Shown: in pieces, positions 34,717-42,891 of the stretch
Layout of the letters: each line of letters opens with the position of its first letter
Position numbering within the stretch: position 1 is the first letter of the stretch
Assembly: GCF_009765985.1 (NCBI RefSeq)
Contig: NZ_LMUM01000027.1
Coordinates: 81,059-145,058 of the forward strand
DNA length: 64,000 nt
Reading direction: 5' to 3'
Source: Acidobacterium sp. S8
GTDB lineage: Bacteria; Acidobacteriota; Terriglobia; Terriglobales; Acidobacteriaceae
Notes under the pieces: generated by a model
Database searches by the model: none
Seen by the model: the letters and a program-made list of their open reading frames with translations, nothing else
Told to the model about the DNA's origin: nothing
Program-made: the position numbers and the translations under genes

Positions 34717-35669
34717 GCCGCAACCTCCGCCAGTTCTTCGTCGTTGGCGCGGTCGGTGGTATCGGTCTTTTCCTCGAAGGTTTCCCCGAGGATGCAGTCG
34801 GCGGCTCGTTGTGCGTTCGCAGCAGCATGGACGATGAGGCGGTTATCCTCTTCCAGCTTGGAAATCCAGTTCTGGATGTAGGCGTTGGTGTTGCGGTCGG
34901 TGTGTTCATTGGCAATGCCAGCGATAGCGCAAAGGAAGGCCGCGCCCATCTCGGCGACTAACTCTTCTTTGCTGTAAAGCTCATCCCCGAAGTGGTCGCC
35001 AAAGGTGCGGTTCAAGCGGCTTTCGTGGCCTGTGCTGTGGACTAACTCATGAAAGAGGGTGCTGTAGTAGTGGGCTGCATCCACAAAGCGGGAACGTGCG
35101 GGCATGTGTACGGAGTCGGTGCGCGGTCGATAGTAGGCGCGGTATTCGGTGGGGCTCGTCAGATGGAGTGCGGGTCGGCTCTCCCATCCGGTCACGATGG
35201 CTTCGCAGGTTTCGTCCTCGTCGATCTCTGGCGCGTTGGTGGGCTGCACGATCTCCGGCAGGGTGAGGCCGTCGCACTGCTCGACGTTGAAGACGGTGTA
35301 ATGGCAGAGAACGAAGGGGGTGCGCTCGTCTTCGTCCGTCTTTGTGTCGTCCTTCGCGGCGTGGGGAAGCTGTTTGAAAAAGACGATGGGCGTTCCGCGT
35401 TCGCCTTTGCGGACGTTGCCTTTTAGCTCCTGCGCCTGTTTGAAGGTGAGCCAGAATGGAGAGCTGAAGTCGCTCGACCAAAGCAAGAGGATGTTGATTC
35501 CCCGGTAAGGTTTGCCCGTATAGAAGTTGCGCGGGAAGGGGCCGCCCGTGAATCGCGGTGTGTTCCACGGCTTCTCCCACGGAATCACCCCGGCTTTGAG
35601 GCTGGAAATGATGCGGTCGGTAACGGTCTGATAGATACTCGGCCTGTTGCTAGTGTTTGCTTTCCTCAT
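34713..35669 (-). CDS. ArdC-like antirestriction protein (ssDNA-binding domain + zincin)
   Basis: 318 residues from the ATG at 35669 (GAGGGGAGTAATAACC upstream). The N-terminal ArdC ssDNA-binding domain (about 8-125) shows YQTVTDRIISSLKAGVIPWE and YRGINILLLW. The C-terminal metallopeptidase-like domain has HELVHSTGHESRLNR, with the HExxH-type zinc site HELVH. ArdC proteins protect incoming single-stranded DNA from restriction during conjugation, so this gene marks a transfer-type element. First gene of the operon ArdC, small protein, ParB. Confidence 0.8.
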   Translation of the reverse strand: MRKANTSNRPSIYQTVTDRIISSLKAGVIPWEKPWNTPRFTGGPFPRNFYTGKPYRGINILLLWSSDFSSPFWLTFKQAQELKGNVRKGERGTPIVFFKQLPHAAKDDTKTDEDERTPFVLCHYTVFNVEQCDGLTLPEIVQPTNAPEIDEDETCEAIVTGWESRPALHLTSPTEYRAYYRPRTDSVHMPARSRFVDAAHYYSTLFHELVHSTGHESRLNRTFGDHFGDELYSKEELVAEMGAAFLCAIAGIANEHTDRNTNAYIQNWISKLEEDNRLIVHAAANAQRAADCILGETFEEKTDTTDRANDEELAEVAA

Positions 35670-36150
35670 GGTTATTACTCCCCTCGCGGTTGCTGTTGCT
35701 TTTGCTTGTCCGCTCGCAAAGCGGCGGCATGGGACATGCCGGACGCCCAAGTGGCGAACGCGGGGGTAGCAAACGGAAAGGCCTTCGAGCGGAGCTTTTT
35801 GGGGGGACCGCGCGCAGCGTGGGGGAGCCAAAACCCGGAGGGCGAATGGCCTTGCAGAGCGGGGGGGGCAGCGCCCCCTAGAGAGGCCTGTTTTCCTTAT
35901 TCAGCGTGCGTAGCACGGAGATCTATTGGGAGGGCGTTGCGGGAGGGAACGTCCCGCTTCCATGAGAGGGCTGCCTGTTGTCAAGACTTAAGAGTTGCTG
36001 ACCCGCTTCCATGCGCACTCTGATCAGTCAAATCGACTGGGTGCAAGATGGGGTGCGTCTCCCAAATCTTTTATCTGGTGCTGCTGGCTGAGGTGCGGTC
36101 TAGAAGACCAAGCGGGCCGACGCAGTCACCACACATCGTCATACTGGTGA
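35670..36150. other. About 480 bp without a supported gene
   Basis: The region between the ArdC and IS110 genes is GC-rich up to about 35900 (a run of Gs near 35860), then of average composition. No good frame, RNA gene or clear repeat is seen. The promoter of the ArdC operon should lie at its left end and one end of the IS110 element near its right end. Confidence 0.4.
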
Positions 36151-36172
36151 AACTGTCACGTTGGGGTAGAAC

Positions 36173-37261
36173 TCACGCAGCAACGGAAATGGGTTGGTTT
36201 GGGAACGGGCAGTACAGTTCTCCATTGCTCCACAAGGAATGAAGAAGGACGGCAAGTTTTCGGGCAACCGCAACGAGAGCTCGACGCTTCGCAGGTGGAC
36301 CTGCTTGTGCCAATCCTAGACCCCAACGCTTCATAGCCGAATCCGGACCGCGACTCAGCACGTAGTGAGCGCACTCGACAAGAAGGCTCCGAAGGTAGTG
36401 GTCGCCGTTCTTTGCGATGCCAAGCTCTGGGTTGCGCGATCCGCTCTGTCGCTGCCGAGGTCGTAGGCCGAGAAAGGCACCGACCTCACGACTGGAATCG
36501 AAGCGCGCGGTATCGGCGACGGTTAGAACATATGTCAGAGCCGTAAGGGGTCCAACACCAGGCACGCTGCGGAGCAGAGTTGTCGCTTGATACTTCTCTT
36601 TCGAGAGCTTCTCAATCTGGCGGTCGAGAGCGCGAACTTGCTCGGTGATCGTGGCGAGCGACTGATAGAGCGGACGCAACGCTTCCTGCAAGGACTCCGG
36701 CACAAACTTCCAACTCGTGTTGTGGAAGGCATCTGCATCGGTCGCCGGCAAGCGTGCGCCGATACTCTTTACCGCGCCTCGCGCAGTGTTCACCAGAAGA
36801 GTCCTGGCCTTCACCAGCTGGGCGCGAACTCGGATCACGGAAAGGTCTTCCTGCTGTTGTTGAGTCCGATGAGTGATCGGATACAACAGCTTCGGATCTA
36901 GCCGAACCACGCGAGCGAGCGCTTCGGCGTCGTTGGCGTCGTTCTTCGAGGAATGCGCGGTGCCGCGCCAGCGCGAAGGGTTCGCAACCCAGACCGTGCA
37001 GCCCACCATCTTTAGCGTTCGGCTGATCCAACCGGAGTGTGTTCCGTTCTCAATCGCCACCGGAATCCCCGCCCAGCCCGCAGCAACCTCAGATAGCGCC
37101 TCGGCCAAAGTCTTCACGCGTCCTCGACCGATCACTTCCCCTGTGCAGGACAAGGCGCACCAGTGGCTCCACCGGTCGCCCAGGTCGATGCCTACGGCTG
37201 CAACTGTTTCAGCCTGTACCGCTATCTTCGAGATCGTCTTTACCTTCTTAGTCGCCTTCAT
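36173..37261 (-). CDS. IS110-family DEDD transposase (serine-containing recombinase)
   Basis: A 362-residue enzyme from the ATG at 37261 (GGGAGGGCACCAC upstream). The N-terminal RuvC-like DEDD domain has VGIDLGDRWSHW, AIENGTHSGW and SKNDANDAEALA. The C-terminal Transposase_20 domain has LLRSVPGVGPLTALTYVLTV and GSRNPELGIAKNGDHYLRSL, where the catalytic Ser is expected. It appears full length and intact. IS110 recombinases are guided by a structured bridge RNA encoded at the element's end upstream of the gene. Confidence 0.9.
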   Translation of the reverse strand: MKATKKVKTISKIAVQAETVAAVGIDLGDRWSHWCALSCTGEVIGRGRVKTLAEALSEVAAGWAGIPVAIENGTHSGWISRTLKMVGCTVWVANPSRWRGTAHSSKNDANDAEALARVVRLDPKLLYPITHRTQQQQEDLSVIRVRAQLVKARTLLVNTARGAVKSIGARLPATDADAFHNTSWKFVPESLQEALRPLYQSLATITEQVRALDRQIEKLSKEKYQATTLLRSVPGVGPLTALTYVLTVADTARFDSSREVGAFLGLRPRQRQSGSRNPELGIAKNGDHYLRSLLVECAHYVLSRGPDSAMKRWGLGLAQAGPPAKRRALVAVARKLAVLLHSLWSNGELYCPFPNQPISVAA

Positions 37262-37264
37262 GTG

Positions 37265-37400
37265 GTGCCCTCCCTGTGAAATGACTGCCATTTCAGTCTG
37301 CCACTGGACTTGGCAGTCCTCTCATCCCATCTGAGGTGGGTCATGGAAGCCGCCGGCATAGTTGGTGGCTGGAATGAAGGGAGGATACATCCTCCCCTAA
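37265..37400 (-). ncRNA. Candidate IS110 bridge RNA region
   Basis: Three hairpins lie between the IS110 start and its presumed left end. GGGAGGAT-N2-ATCCTCCC is at 37379-37396. A CCCA/TGGG stem extended by CAT/ATG is at 37323-37345. A nested structure at 37283-37318 has the 8-bp outer stem GACTGCCA/TGGCAGTC and the inner stem CAGT/ACTG. This order (5' hairpin then looped stems, just before the recombinase) matches the plan of bridge RNAs of IS110-group elements. Transcription and loop-target pairing are unproven. Confidence 0.45.
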
Positions 37401-37411
37401 AAAACGAGGAA

Positions 37412-37434
37412 AAGTTTATCCAGTAACTAAACTT
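37412..37434. promoter_or_regulatory. Inverted repeat upstream of the avidin-like gene
   Basis: AAGTTTA (37412-37418) and TAAACTT (37428-37434) are perfect inverted arms separated by 9 bases. They lie 55-77 bp before the ATG of the avidin-like gene in an AT-rich stretch, a natural place for an operator. They could instead belong to the IS110 left end. Confidence 0.4.
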
Positions 37435-37488
37435 ATCGAAGTATTATTAAGTCGCCCCTCGAATGCTTATCAACCGGAGACGAAAAAG

Positions 37489-37893
37489 ATGCTCAAACAT
37501 GCAGAGCTTGTGCATTTCAAAACGCCTACAGTGGCCCCTTCACCGTTCGACTTCAGTGGTCATTGGATCAATGAACTCGGTTCTTACATGGACCTCGATG
37601 TGAATGGGAATGCCCTTACTGGCAAGTACGTCAGCATGGTCACGGAGAACGGTCCCGGACCGACGCCGCCGTTCGATATTTACGGCAGCGTTGCTGGCGA
37701 CCTCATCAACTTCAACGTGAATTGGGGATCGGAAATCACTGCTTGGATCGGTCATGGTGTGATCTATGCTGGTGGAAAAGCGAGCATCCTCACGTTGTGG
37801 CAGATCGTACACACGATCACCGATGAGCAAAATCCTGAAAATCAGTGGCAGACAGTCTCTGCGGGCGCCGACGAATTTCGACAGCAAAACTGA
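37489..37893 (+). CDS. Avidin/streptavidin-family protein
   Basis: A 134-residue protein with the avidin fold from about residue 22: SGHWINELGSYM, LTGKYVSM, INFNVNWG, TAWIGHG, LTLWQIVHT and QWQTVSAGADEF. Residues that contact biotin in streptavidin appear conserved: Asn28 (N23), Ser32 (S27), Tyr47 (Y43), Trp79, Trp104 (W108), Trp120 and Asp128. There is no signal peptide; the N-terminal 20 residues are polar, so it is probably cytosolic. The start follows CCGGAGACGAAAAAG. It heads a same-strand row of four genes. Role unknown; biotin binding is likely. Confidence 0.8.
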   Translation: MLKHAELVHFKTPTVAPSPFDFSGHWINELGSYMDLDVNGNALTGKYVSMVTENGPGPTPPFDIYGSVAGDLINFNVNWGSEITAWIGHGVIYAGGKASILTLWQIVHTITDEQNPENQWQTVSAGADEFRQQN

Positions 37894-38001
37894 ACGCGAA
37901 GCAAGCGAAACGTGAGATCACCGATGAATTCAGTGCTTCGAATCTAAACGGATCTTCTGGGACCCTGGGACATTTCTGGCACGACATTCCACGGAGGTTC
38001 T

Positions 38002-39417
38002 ATGAACAAATGGTCCAGTTTACTTGCGGCTTTGATTTTGATTCTCTCATCTGCCGCTTTCTGCCAAATCCAGCGGATTGTGATCCCAGAAGCCAATGTG
38101 TCCCTAGCTCCGGGTTCAAAGACCACGTTAAAGACATACTGTACGGATTACGGTGTCGCAGCACCGAAGGGCGGGCAAAGATACGAGCATCTTTTGACCG
38201 ACGATAGCTCAGTGAGAGTCGTCGTTGGCGGAAAAGAGATGTCATTTAGCGACGCCATCAGCAAGAGCAAAATCAAGTTGGTCACGCCTACGGCAACGAT
38301 TTCTTCCGTTCTCGAACACGAAGAGATATTCCGAGCTTTGGATCCTACCAGTTCAACGACCAGCGATGTTGCTCTCTTGAAATCGTTGCCGCCTGAAATA
38401 AGGCGGCATTTTTTGGCAGATTACGGGAATCCGAGGCGCCTCGATATCGTTAACATCTCGGGTGAGCCCTTGGAATTCCACGCTACGAATGCGGCGCTGG
38501 GAGTCGCGGATGCACCAGTTCCCTTGCTCCCGGCTGGTACAGGGTCTCAGACCTCATTGTGGATTGCTCAGATCCAAAATGGCTTGGCAGCGCAGGGGTA
38601 TCAAGTTCCAACCGATGGCAAGATGTCGGCAACTACAGAGGTGGCCCTACGAGAATTTCAACGCAAATATAACTTGCCTGAAACGGGCACGCCTACAGAT
38701 GTAGTAGCTGTCAAACTCCGCAGACTAACTGCCGACCAATGGCTTACGTCAGTCTCGAACGAAGAGTTGCTGGTCGTAAATCTCGAGCAACATCCCAAGT
38801 CTCAATATCGTCTGCGGGCGATGACGACCGACGGCAAGGTTATCTATAACGGAAACGCGATTCATGCTCTCGTGAACAGCATCGCAAAGATGCCAGAGGC
38901 TGACGGCAAGGTTGTCTACGTCAATCCCATCGATTTTTCATCCATCCAGGCGGACAACCTTCGCGGATCATTTCGGATGGCTGATTCCGACGTGCCGATC
39001 GAAGTCTTGCCTCGTTCGGATGAATCGAGTTTGCTTCGCGATATCTTCCTCACGAAGGGAGTCAAAGTCGACGAAGTTGAGATTGATTCGGAAGAAGTCA
39101 CAGTTGGGCCGAAAAAAGGCTGGTTTCATAGTGTCATTAGGTTTGCGGTTAATCTCAAAGGCAAAATTCGTACGCTCACTGCAGACATCTGGACTCGTAC
39201 TAAACTTCAGATGTCTCAGTTCATGCAGGCCAATGGCTTGCGTGAGGGCCAGGAGTTCGATAACTCTGTATCTCTAGCCTTGATAGTATCCCGCGGAAGA
39301 AAGCAGCTGATAAAGAACGGGGGTAAGTCCAACGACCTCGACGCTCAAATCCGTATGGCTACGATGCGCTTTTGGGCGGAGTTGGCATCGAGAAGGACAT
39401 CGGATAACGGCGTATGA
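38002..39417 (+). CDS. Exported protein with peptidoglycan-binding domain
   Basis: A 471-residue protein with a signal peptide (about 1-21, LLAALILILSSAAFCQ), a unique N-terminal region and a PG_binding_1 domain at about 190-250 (IAQIQNGLAAQGYQVPTDGK ... ALREFQRKYNLPETG). The C-terminal 200 residues are not recognised. The start follows CACGGAGGTTCT. The stop overlaps the next start by 4 bp (ATGA), so it is co-translated with the caspase-like gene. It probably sits in the periplasm attached to the cell wall. Confidence 0.7.
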   Translation: MNKWSSLLAALILILSSAAFCQIQRIVIPEANVSLAPGSKTTLKTYCTDYGVAAPKGGQRYEHLLTDDSSVRVVVGGKEMSFSDAISKSKIKLVTPTATISSVLEHEEIFRALDPTSSTTSDVALLKSLPPEIRRHFLADYGNPRRLDIVNISGEPLEFHATNAALGVADAPVPLLPAGTGSQTSLWIAQIQNGLAAQGYQVPTDGKMSATTEVALREFQRKYNLPETGTPTDVVAVKLRRLTADQWLTSVSNEELLVVNLEQHPKSQYRLRAMTTDGKVIYNGNAIHALVNSIAKMPEADGKVVYVNPIDFSSIQADNLRGSFRMADSDVPIEVLPRSDESSLLRDIFLTKGVKVDEVEIDSEEVTVGPKKGWFHSVIRFAVNLKGKIRTLTADIWTRTKLQMSQFMQANGLREGQEFDNSVSLALIVSRGRKQLIKNGGKSNDLDAQIRMATMRFWAELASRRTSDNGV

Positions 39418-40028
39418 CGATGCCTGTGGACTGTACAGTAGCATATGCAATTCCCACTTCGCGGGTACGTTTCGAATGGTCGCTTCACCAGACGCATTCT
39501 GACTACGCGAAAGGGTTCGCTGGCGGATGGTATCAATATCGAGAGATCTGCGTTGAGATCTACGAGGCCATGCAGACCTATAGAAAATTCGGGGTCCGTC
39601 GTATCGCGCAGGAGGTTTGCTCAAGTCAGTGGCCCCAACTGCTTTTTGAATCCGATGTGATCCTGCTGTTCGCCCATTGGTTTGGGCCCGAAGATAAGGG
39701 TGCAGTTGAATTCTGGGACGGCCCCTTAGCTGTAGATCGTATGGTTAGCGAGATTCCTTTTGATTTCAAGGGTGTCATAGATCTTTCGGTGTGCCATCCA
39801 TTTGGACTCGCCGATAAGATCGGGCGTGAACGGCCCAACTGTAGCGCGTTCTACGCTGAGTGTGAGGTAAATCCAAACATATGGGCACAAATGTATTCCA
39901 GCACCTTTGAACTGCTATCGCTTACCGATATGCCCTACAAGGAAGCTGTAATGAGGGTTGCTCTTGAGTATCGAAAACAGTCGAGCAAAGGCCGCTCTTC
40001 TGGGAAATCAATAAGGAAATGCCAATGA
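39414..40028 (+). CDS. Caspase/CHAT-like predicted cysteine peptidase
   Basis: A 204-residue protein. Hydrophobic strands carry His88 (DVILLFAHWFGPED) and Cys127 (GVIDLSVCHPFGLADKI), spaced and placed as the His/Cys dyad of CHAT and caspase-like proteases. It ends in a Ser/Lys-rich basic tail. There is no signal peptide. It is co-translated with the PG-binding protein before it and the two-TM protein after it (both ATGA overlaps). A regulated protease acting in defence or cell death is inferred, and no close family member is recalled. Confidence 0.5.
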   Translation: MTMPVDCTVAYAIPTSRVRFEWSLHQTHSDYAKGFAGGWYQYREICVEIYEAMQTYRKFGVRRIAQEVCSSQWPQLLFESDVILLFAHWFGPEDKGAVEFWDGPLAVDRMVSEIPFDFKGVIDLSVCHPFGLADKIGRERPNCSAFYAECEVNPNIWAQMYSSTFELLSLTDMPYKEAVMRVALEYRKQSSKGRSSGKSIRKCQ

Positions 40029-40495
40029 GCTCACAAGATGTAATGCGTGTCTACCTTGAAAGGGTAGGTCAATTGACGAGGAGCGGTTCGGGGCCCGAAA
40101 TGATGGGAACCAAGCGCCAAACGCCTACTAAAGAAGATTCACAGAATCTGCGTAGTCTCATTGGCTCCCAAGCCCGTACAAATCGATTGGTCCTGTTTTT
40201 TGCATTGTTCTTAATTCTGGTAGTGTTCGTTTGTGCCCTGATTTCCGCAGTTCATTCGGGCGGCTCGTCAAACTCCATATTGGCGGTGGCTGGAATAGGG
40301 ACTGGAGCGGAAGCGGGCCTGCTCGCCTGGGTTTTGCATCTGTGGAGCGAATACAACAAATTCGGATTTTTATTGATCCTGAGTGAGCGGCTTAGCCCCG
40401 AAGACTTAATGAAGGCAGTTTTAGCTTTATTCGAACATAAAAGGAGCCGCCAATCGAAAGACCGTTTCGCGGCGATAGAGAGTGACCAATCCTAG
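40025..40495 (+). CDS. Two-TM protein, TRADD-N-associated-membrane-domain-like
   Basis: 156 residues from the ATG at 40025, which overlaps the previous stop (ATGA) and has AAGG eight bases upstream. A polar N-terminus (1-50) is followed by two membrane helices (about 56-78 and 85-108) with a glycine-rich turn, then a cytoplasmic tail (SEYNKFGFLLILSERLSPED). The hairpin resembles the small two-TM modules described beside TRADD-N and peptidase genes in bacterial conflict systems; this is a tentative match. Confidence 0.55.
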   Translation: MSSQDVMRVYLERVGQLTRSGSGPEMMGTKRQTPTKEDSQNLRSLIGSQARTNRLVLFFALFLILVVFVCALISAVHSGGSSNSILAVAGIGTGAEAGLLAWVLHLWSEYNKFGFLLILSERLSPEDLMKAVLALFEHKRSRQSKDRFAAIESDQS

Positions 40496-40531
40496 GCGCA
40501 TTACTCGGTTCACGACACGCTGGGCCACTTG

Positions 40532-40705
40532 TCAGTCAAAGAGTCCGGGCGGCATTCCCCTCTTGGGCTTTGTGTGTTTGGCTTTTTTCTCCGGCTTTGG
40601 CGTGTCTTCAGGAATCGGTTCTATCAGTTCTGCCCAGTTGTTCTTCGTCTCCCATAGGTAGCTACTATGGGAGCGTAGTATGCCAAGCTTGATTTTCAGG
40701 GTTAG
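40532..40705 (-). pseudogene. Unrecognised gene tail on the opposite strand
   Basis: The minus strand holds an open stretch of about 57 codons ending at 40532: LGILRSHSSYLWETKNNWAE, then LIEPIPEDTPKPEKKAKHTK and MPPGLFD. It has no start codon and stops bound it upstream. The Lys/Pro-rich tail looks like the end of a larger protein, perhaps a mobile-element gene lost by deletion. It fills part of the gap between the two-TM and DUF5677-like genes. Confidence 0.25.
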
Positions 40706-40835
40706 GAATTACTATGCGGCATTTCAGGACGGCTTGCGGCGGGCAACCCGAGCCCCGCGCGTGAGCTTGCTGCCGAGCATCACGCGATCCTCATTCTCAG
40801 AGGATCCCGGTTGGCGAGGGGTTACACTTTTAGGA

Positions 40836-41711
40836 ATGAACGAGACTATCGAGCGTGAGTTGAGAAGTACCGACGCTGCGATTCTGGAAACATTACCTCT
40901 ATATAAACCGCTAGCGAGCAGCGAACTCCTAACACGCGACCAAAATGCGCTCCTGTCTCATTTATCTACAGCATGTCTCGGCGCAACTTCGGCGACGCTA
41001 GTCCTAATTGAGAATGACCGCACCTGGGAAGCCGAGACCGTTCTCAGATCGGTAGCAGAAGGCTCCTTAAAATTTGCCTACCTGGTAGCCTCGCCCCAAG
41101 ACTTTGCTAGCCGTTATCGGGAATATACGGAAGCATTACCGGACATCGCTGTCTTGCGAAGCCATGAAAGAGCGAGAGAAGTGATTGAACTGTCGGGTGA
41201 GCCAAATGCCCCGCAGCTTCAGCCATACCGTGAACTCCTGGTGGCGCAGGATCGGTTAGACCTGCTCAGGCAGCAATATCCACGCGATGTTCGCGGCAAG
41301 CTCGATCAAGCTTGGAGCTTTTCCGGCTTAGTCGGTGCTCTATCTCAGAGCCAATTGAAAGGGGCAGATGTTTTTGGCGCGTTGCTTTATGGCTATTGGA
41401 GCGCGAATCAGATAGCTCATATGACGTGGGAAGGAATTTCAATGCCAATCGAACGGAGAATGCGGGATGAATCGCGAAGACAGGCGGTCGAAAATGCCCA
41501 CGCTGCAAGGATTCTCTCTGACTGCTATTCCTACAACATATTGCGACTTCATACGGGCCTAGAATTCGTTGGAGCTGATCTAACCGCGCTGAAGACGCTG
41601 CTTGCAGACCATAAACTCAAGCTGAATCAATCCATAAATCTCTGGAAAGAGTGGCACGATCTTGAATACCCCCAGCAACCATGGCAAACTGCCAATTCTC
41701 GACACACTTGA
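40836..41711 (+). CDS. DUF5677-like helical protein
   Basis: 291 residues from the ATG at 40836. The protein is almost wholly alpha-helical, with the motif EAETVLRSVAEGSLKFAYLV (about 67-86) and SANQIAHMTWEG. These match the DUF5677/DUF6988 pattern in which Arg-x-x-x-Glu and a late His are conserved. The function of the family is unknown, and it is frequent in defence and accessory islands. The frame runs open to 40680, but the first 52 residues lack family signal. Confidence 0.6.
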   Translation: MNETIERELRSTDAAILETLPLYKPLASSELLTRDQNALLSHLSTACLGATSATLVLIENDRTWEAETVLRSVAEGSLKFAYLVASPQDFASRYREYTEALPDIAVLRSHERAREVIELSGEPNAPQLQPYRELLVAQDRLDLLRQQYPRDVRGKLDQAWSFSGLVGALSQSQLKGADVFGALLYGYWSANQIAHMTWEGISMPIERRMRDESRRQAVENAHAARILSDCYSYNILRLHTGLEFVGADLTALKTLLADHKLKLNQSINLWKEWHDLEYPQQPWQTANSRHT

Positions 41712-41785
41712 AGGGGGGCTGTCGCGACGCAGAATTGGGGAGAAATTCTCCCAGAGTCGGCATAAAATAGTGATGAGAGGTGCAA

Positions 41786-42133
41786 ATGCCAGCCCAAGAA
41801 GTGTTCTTTGCTGAGAAGGCCGGGGAGCGGGAGATCGTGGTTATAAAGACCTACGATTCCCACTTTGCGCGTGAGGCGTTCGACCAGATGAGCGAGGATG
41901 CAAAGGCAGTTCTCGCTGAAACTCTCTCGGAAGAAGGGGCCACACTGGAAGCCGACAGTGGAGACGAAGACCTTTGGCAGGCTATTGAAGAAGGTGCGAG
42001 AGAAGACTGGAACTCTTTTTCCTACTTCGTTGTCCAAGAAAAAGGAAACGATTCCCCGCAAAATGTCTTCGTTTCTTCGGGCTGGCCAACTGCGGAACGC
42101 TTTGCGAAACGTCAACTAGCTTTAGCATCGTAG
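41786..42133 (+). CDS. Small acidic hypothetical protein
   Basis: 115 residues, strongly acidic in the middle (EEGATLEADSGDEDLWQAIE), ending in a short basic helix. The ATG at 41786 follows GATGAGAGGTGCAA. No family is recognised. It lies 74 bp after the DUF5677-like gene and 80 bp before vsr on the same strand, so it may be an accessory part of either. The acidic character could suggest a DNA mimic, but that is speculation. Confidence 0.5.
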   Translation: MPAQEVFFAEKAGEREIVVIKTYDSHFAREAFDQMSEDAKAVLAETLSEEGATLEADSGDEDLWQAIEEGAREDWNSFSYFVVQEKGNDSPQNVFVSSGWPTAERFAKRQLALAS

Positions 42134-42213
42134 GCTTTGTTGGGCCATCTTCCAGCCGGCCGCCGTTCTTGTGAGTTATTAGGAACGGGGTAGTCGTCGA
42201 GAAGGCGAAGGAC

Positions 42214-42624
42214 ATGACTGACAACTTCGATAGTGCGAAGCGGTCGTCAGTGATGGCAGCCATTCATTCCAAGGACACAAAGCCAGAACTCATCGTGCGA
42301 AGGGCTGTCTATGCTCTCGGGTTTCGCTATCGATTGCATGCTAAAGATGTCCCCGGCAAGCCCGATCTGGTATTTCGAAAAATGCGAAAGGCGATATTTG
42401 TTCACGGATGTTTTTGGCATCGCCACCCCGGATGTTCGAGGGCGTCAATGCCAAAGACACGAGCAGAATTCTGGCAAGAGAAATTCGAAAAGAACGTGAA
42501 TCGCGACAAGCAAGTAAAAAGAGAACTAAGAAAGAACAGATGGCGGACATTGACGATTTGGCAGTGTGAGTTGCGGGATCCTGACGGTGTGGTGAAGAGG
42601 TTGAGCGAATTTCTTGGCTCTTAG
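42214..42624 (+). CDS. vsr: Very short patch repair endonuclease (Vsr)
   Basis: A 136-residue enzyme with the Vsr nuclease core: the N-terminal MAAIHSKDTKPELIVRRAVY, then FRYRLHAKDVPGKPDLVF with the catalytic Asp (PDLVF), KAIFVHGCFWHRH and WREKF-like metal and zinc ligands including Cys and His. Vsr nicks next to T:G mismatches created by deamination of 5-methylcytosine, so it accompanies C5-methyltransferases. The dcm-type gene follows 267 bp later. Confidence 0.9.
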   Translation: MTDNFDSAKRSSVMAAIHSKDTKPELIVRRAVYALGFRYRLHAKDVPGKPDLVFRKMRKAIFVHGCFWHRHPGCSRASMPKTRAEFWQEKFEKNVNRDKQVKRELRKNRWRTLTIWQCELRDPDGVVKRLSEFLGS

Positions 42625-42891
42625 AGTGGTTTATTGCTCGGTTTTTCAGGTCTCGGACACCAATTTGCACATGAGGGCTTCGTGGACGATCAAAAGACAT
42701 CGCGAACCGTAGTGGCGGATCAAGAACCCCCTGGAGGCGCGCTTTTGCCGTCAGCCTATTAACCAGGTTGGTTCGCCTGTGGATCGGAGGACGGTTTGGC
42801 TCTTAAATGGCTTCGAATCTGCAATATAGTGGGCATGAACTATACTGAGTACGGTTCGACCCAAAAGTAAACGAGGCGCGCCCGCAGAAGC

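Larger units (their letters stand above)
36150..37440 (-). mobile_element. IS110-family insertion sequence (approximate limits)
   Basis: The transposase gene with a 3' end near 36173 and about 180 bp of structured DNA upstream (37262-37440) makes up the element. IS110 members lack clear terminal inverted repeats and target duplications, so the ends cannot be set from one copy. Comparison with an empty site or a second copy would fix them. Confidence 0.55.

Noticed and set aside
42625-42891. Restriction endonuclease gene between vsr and the methyltransferase
   Set aside because: Minus-strand frames across this gap and its edges lack any nuclease motif; the gap looks non-coding.
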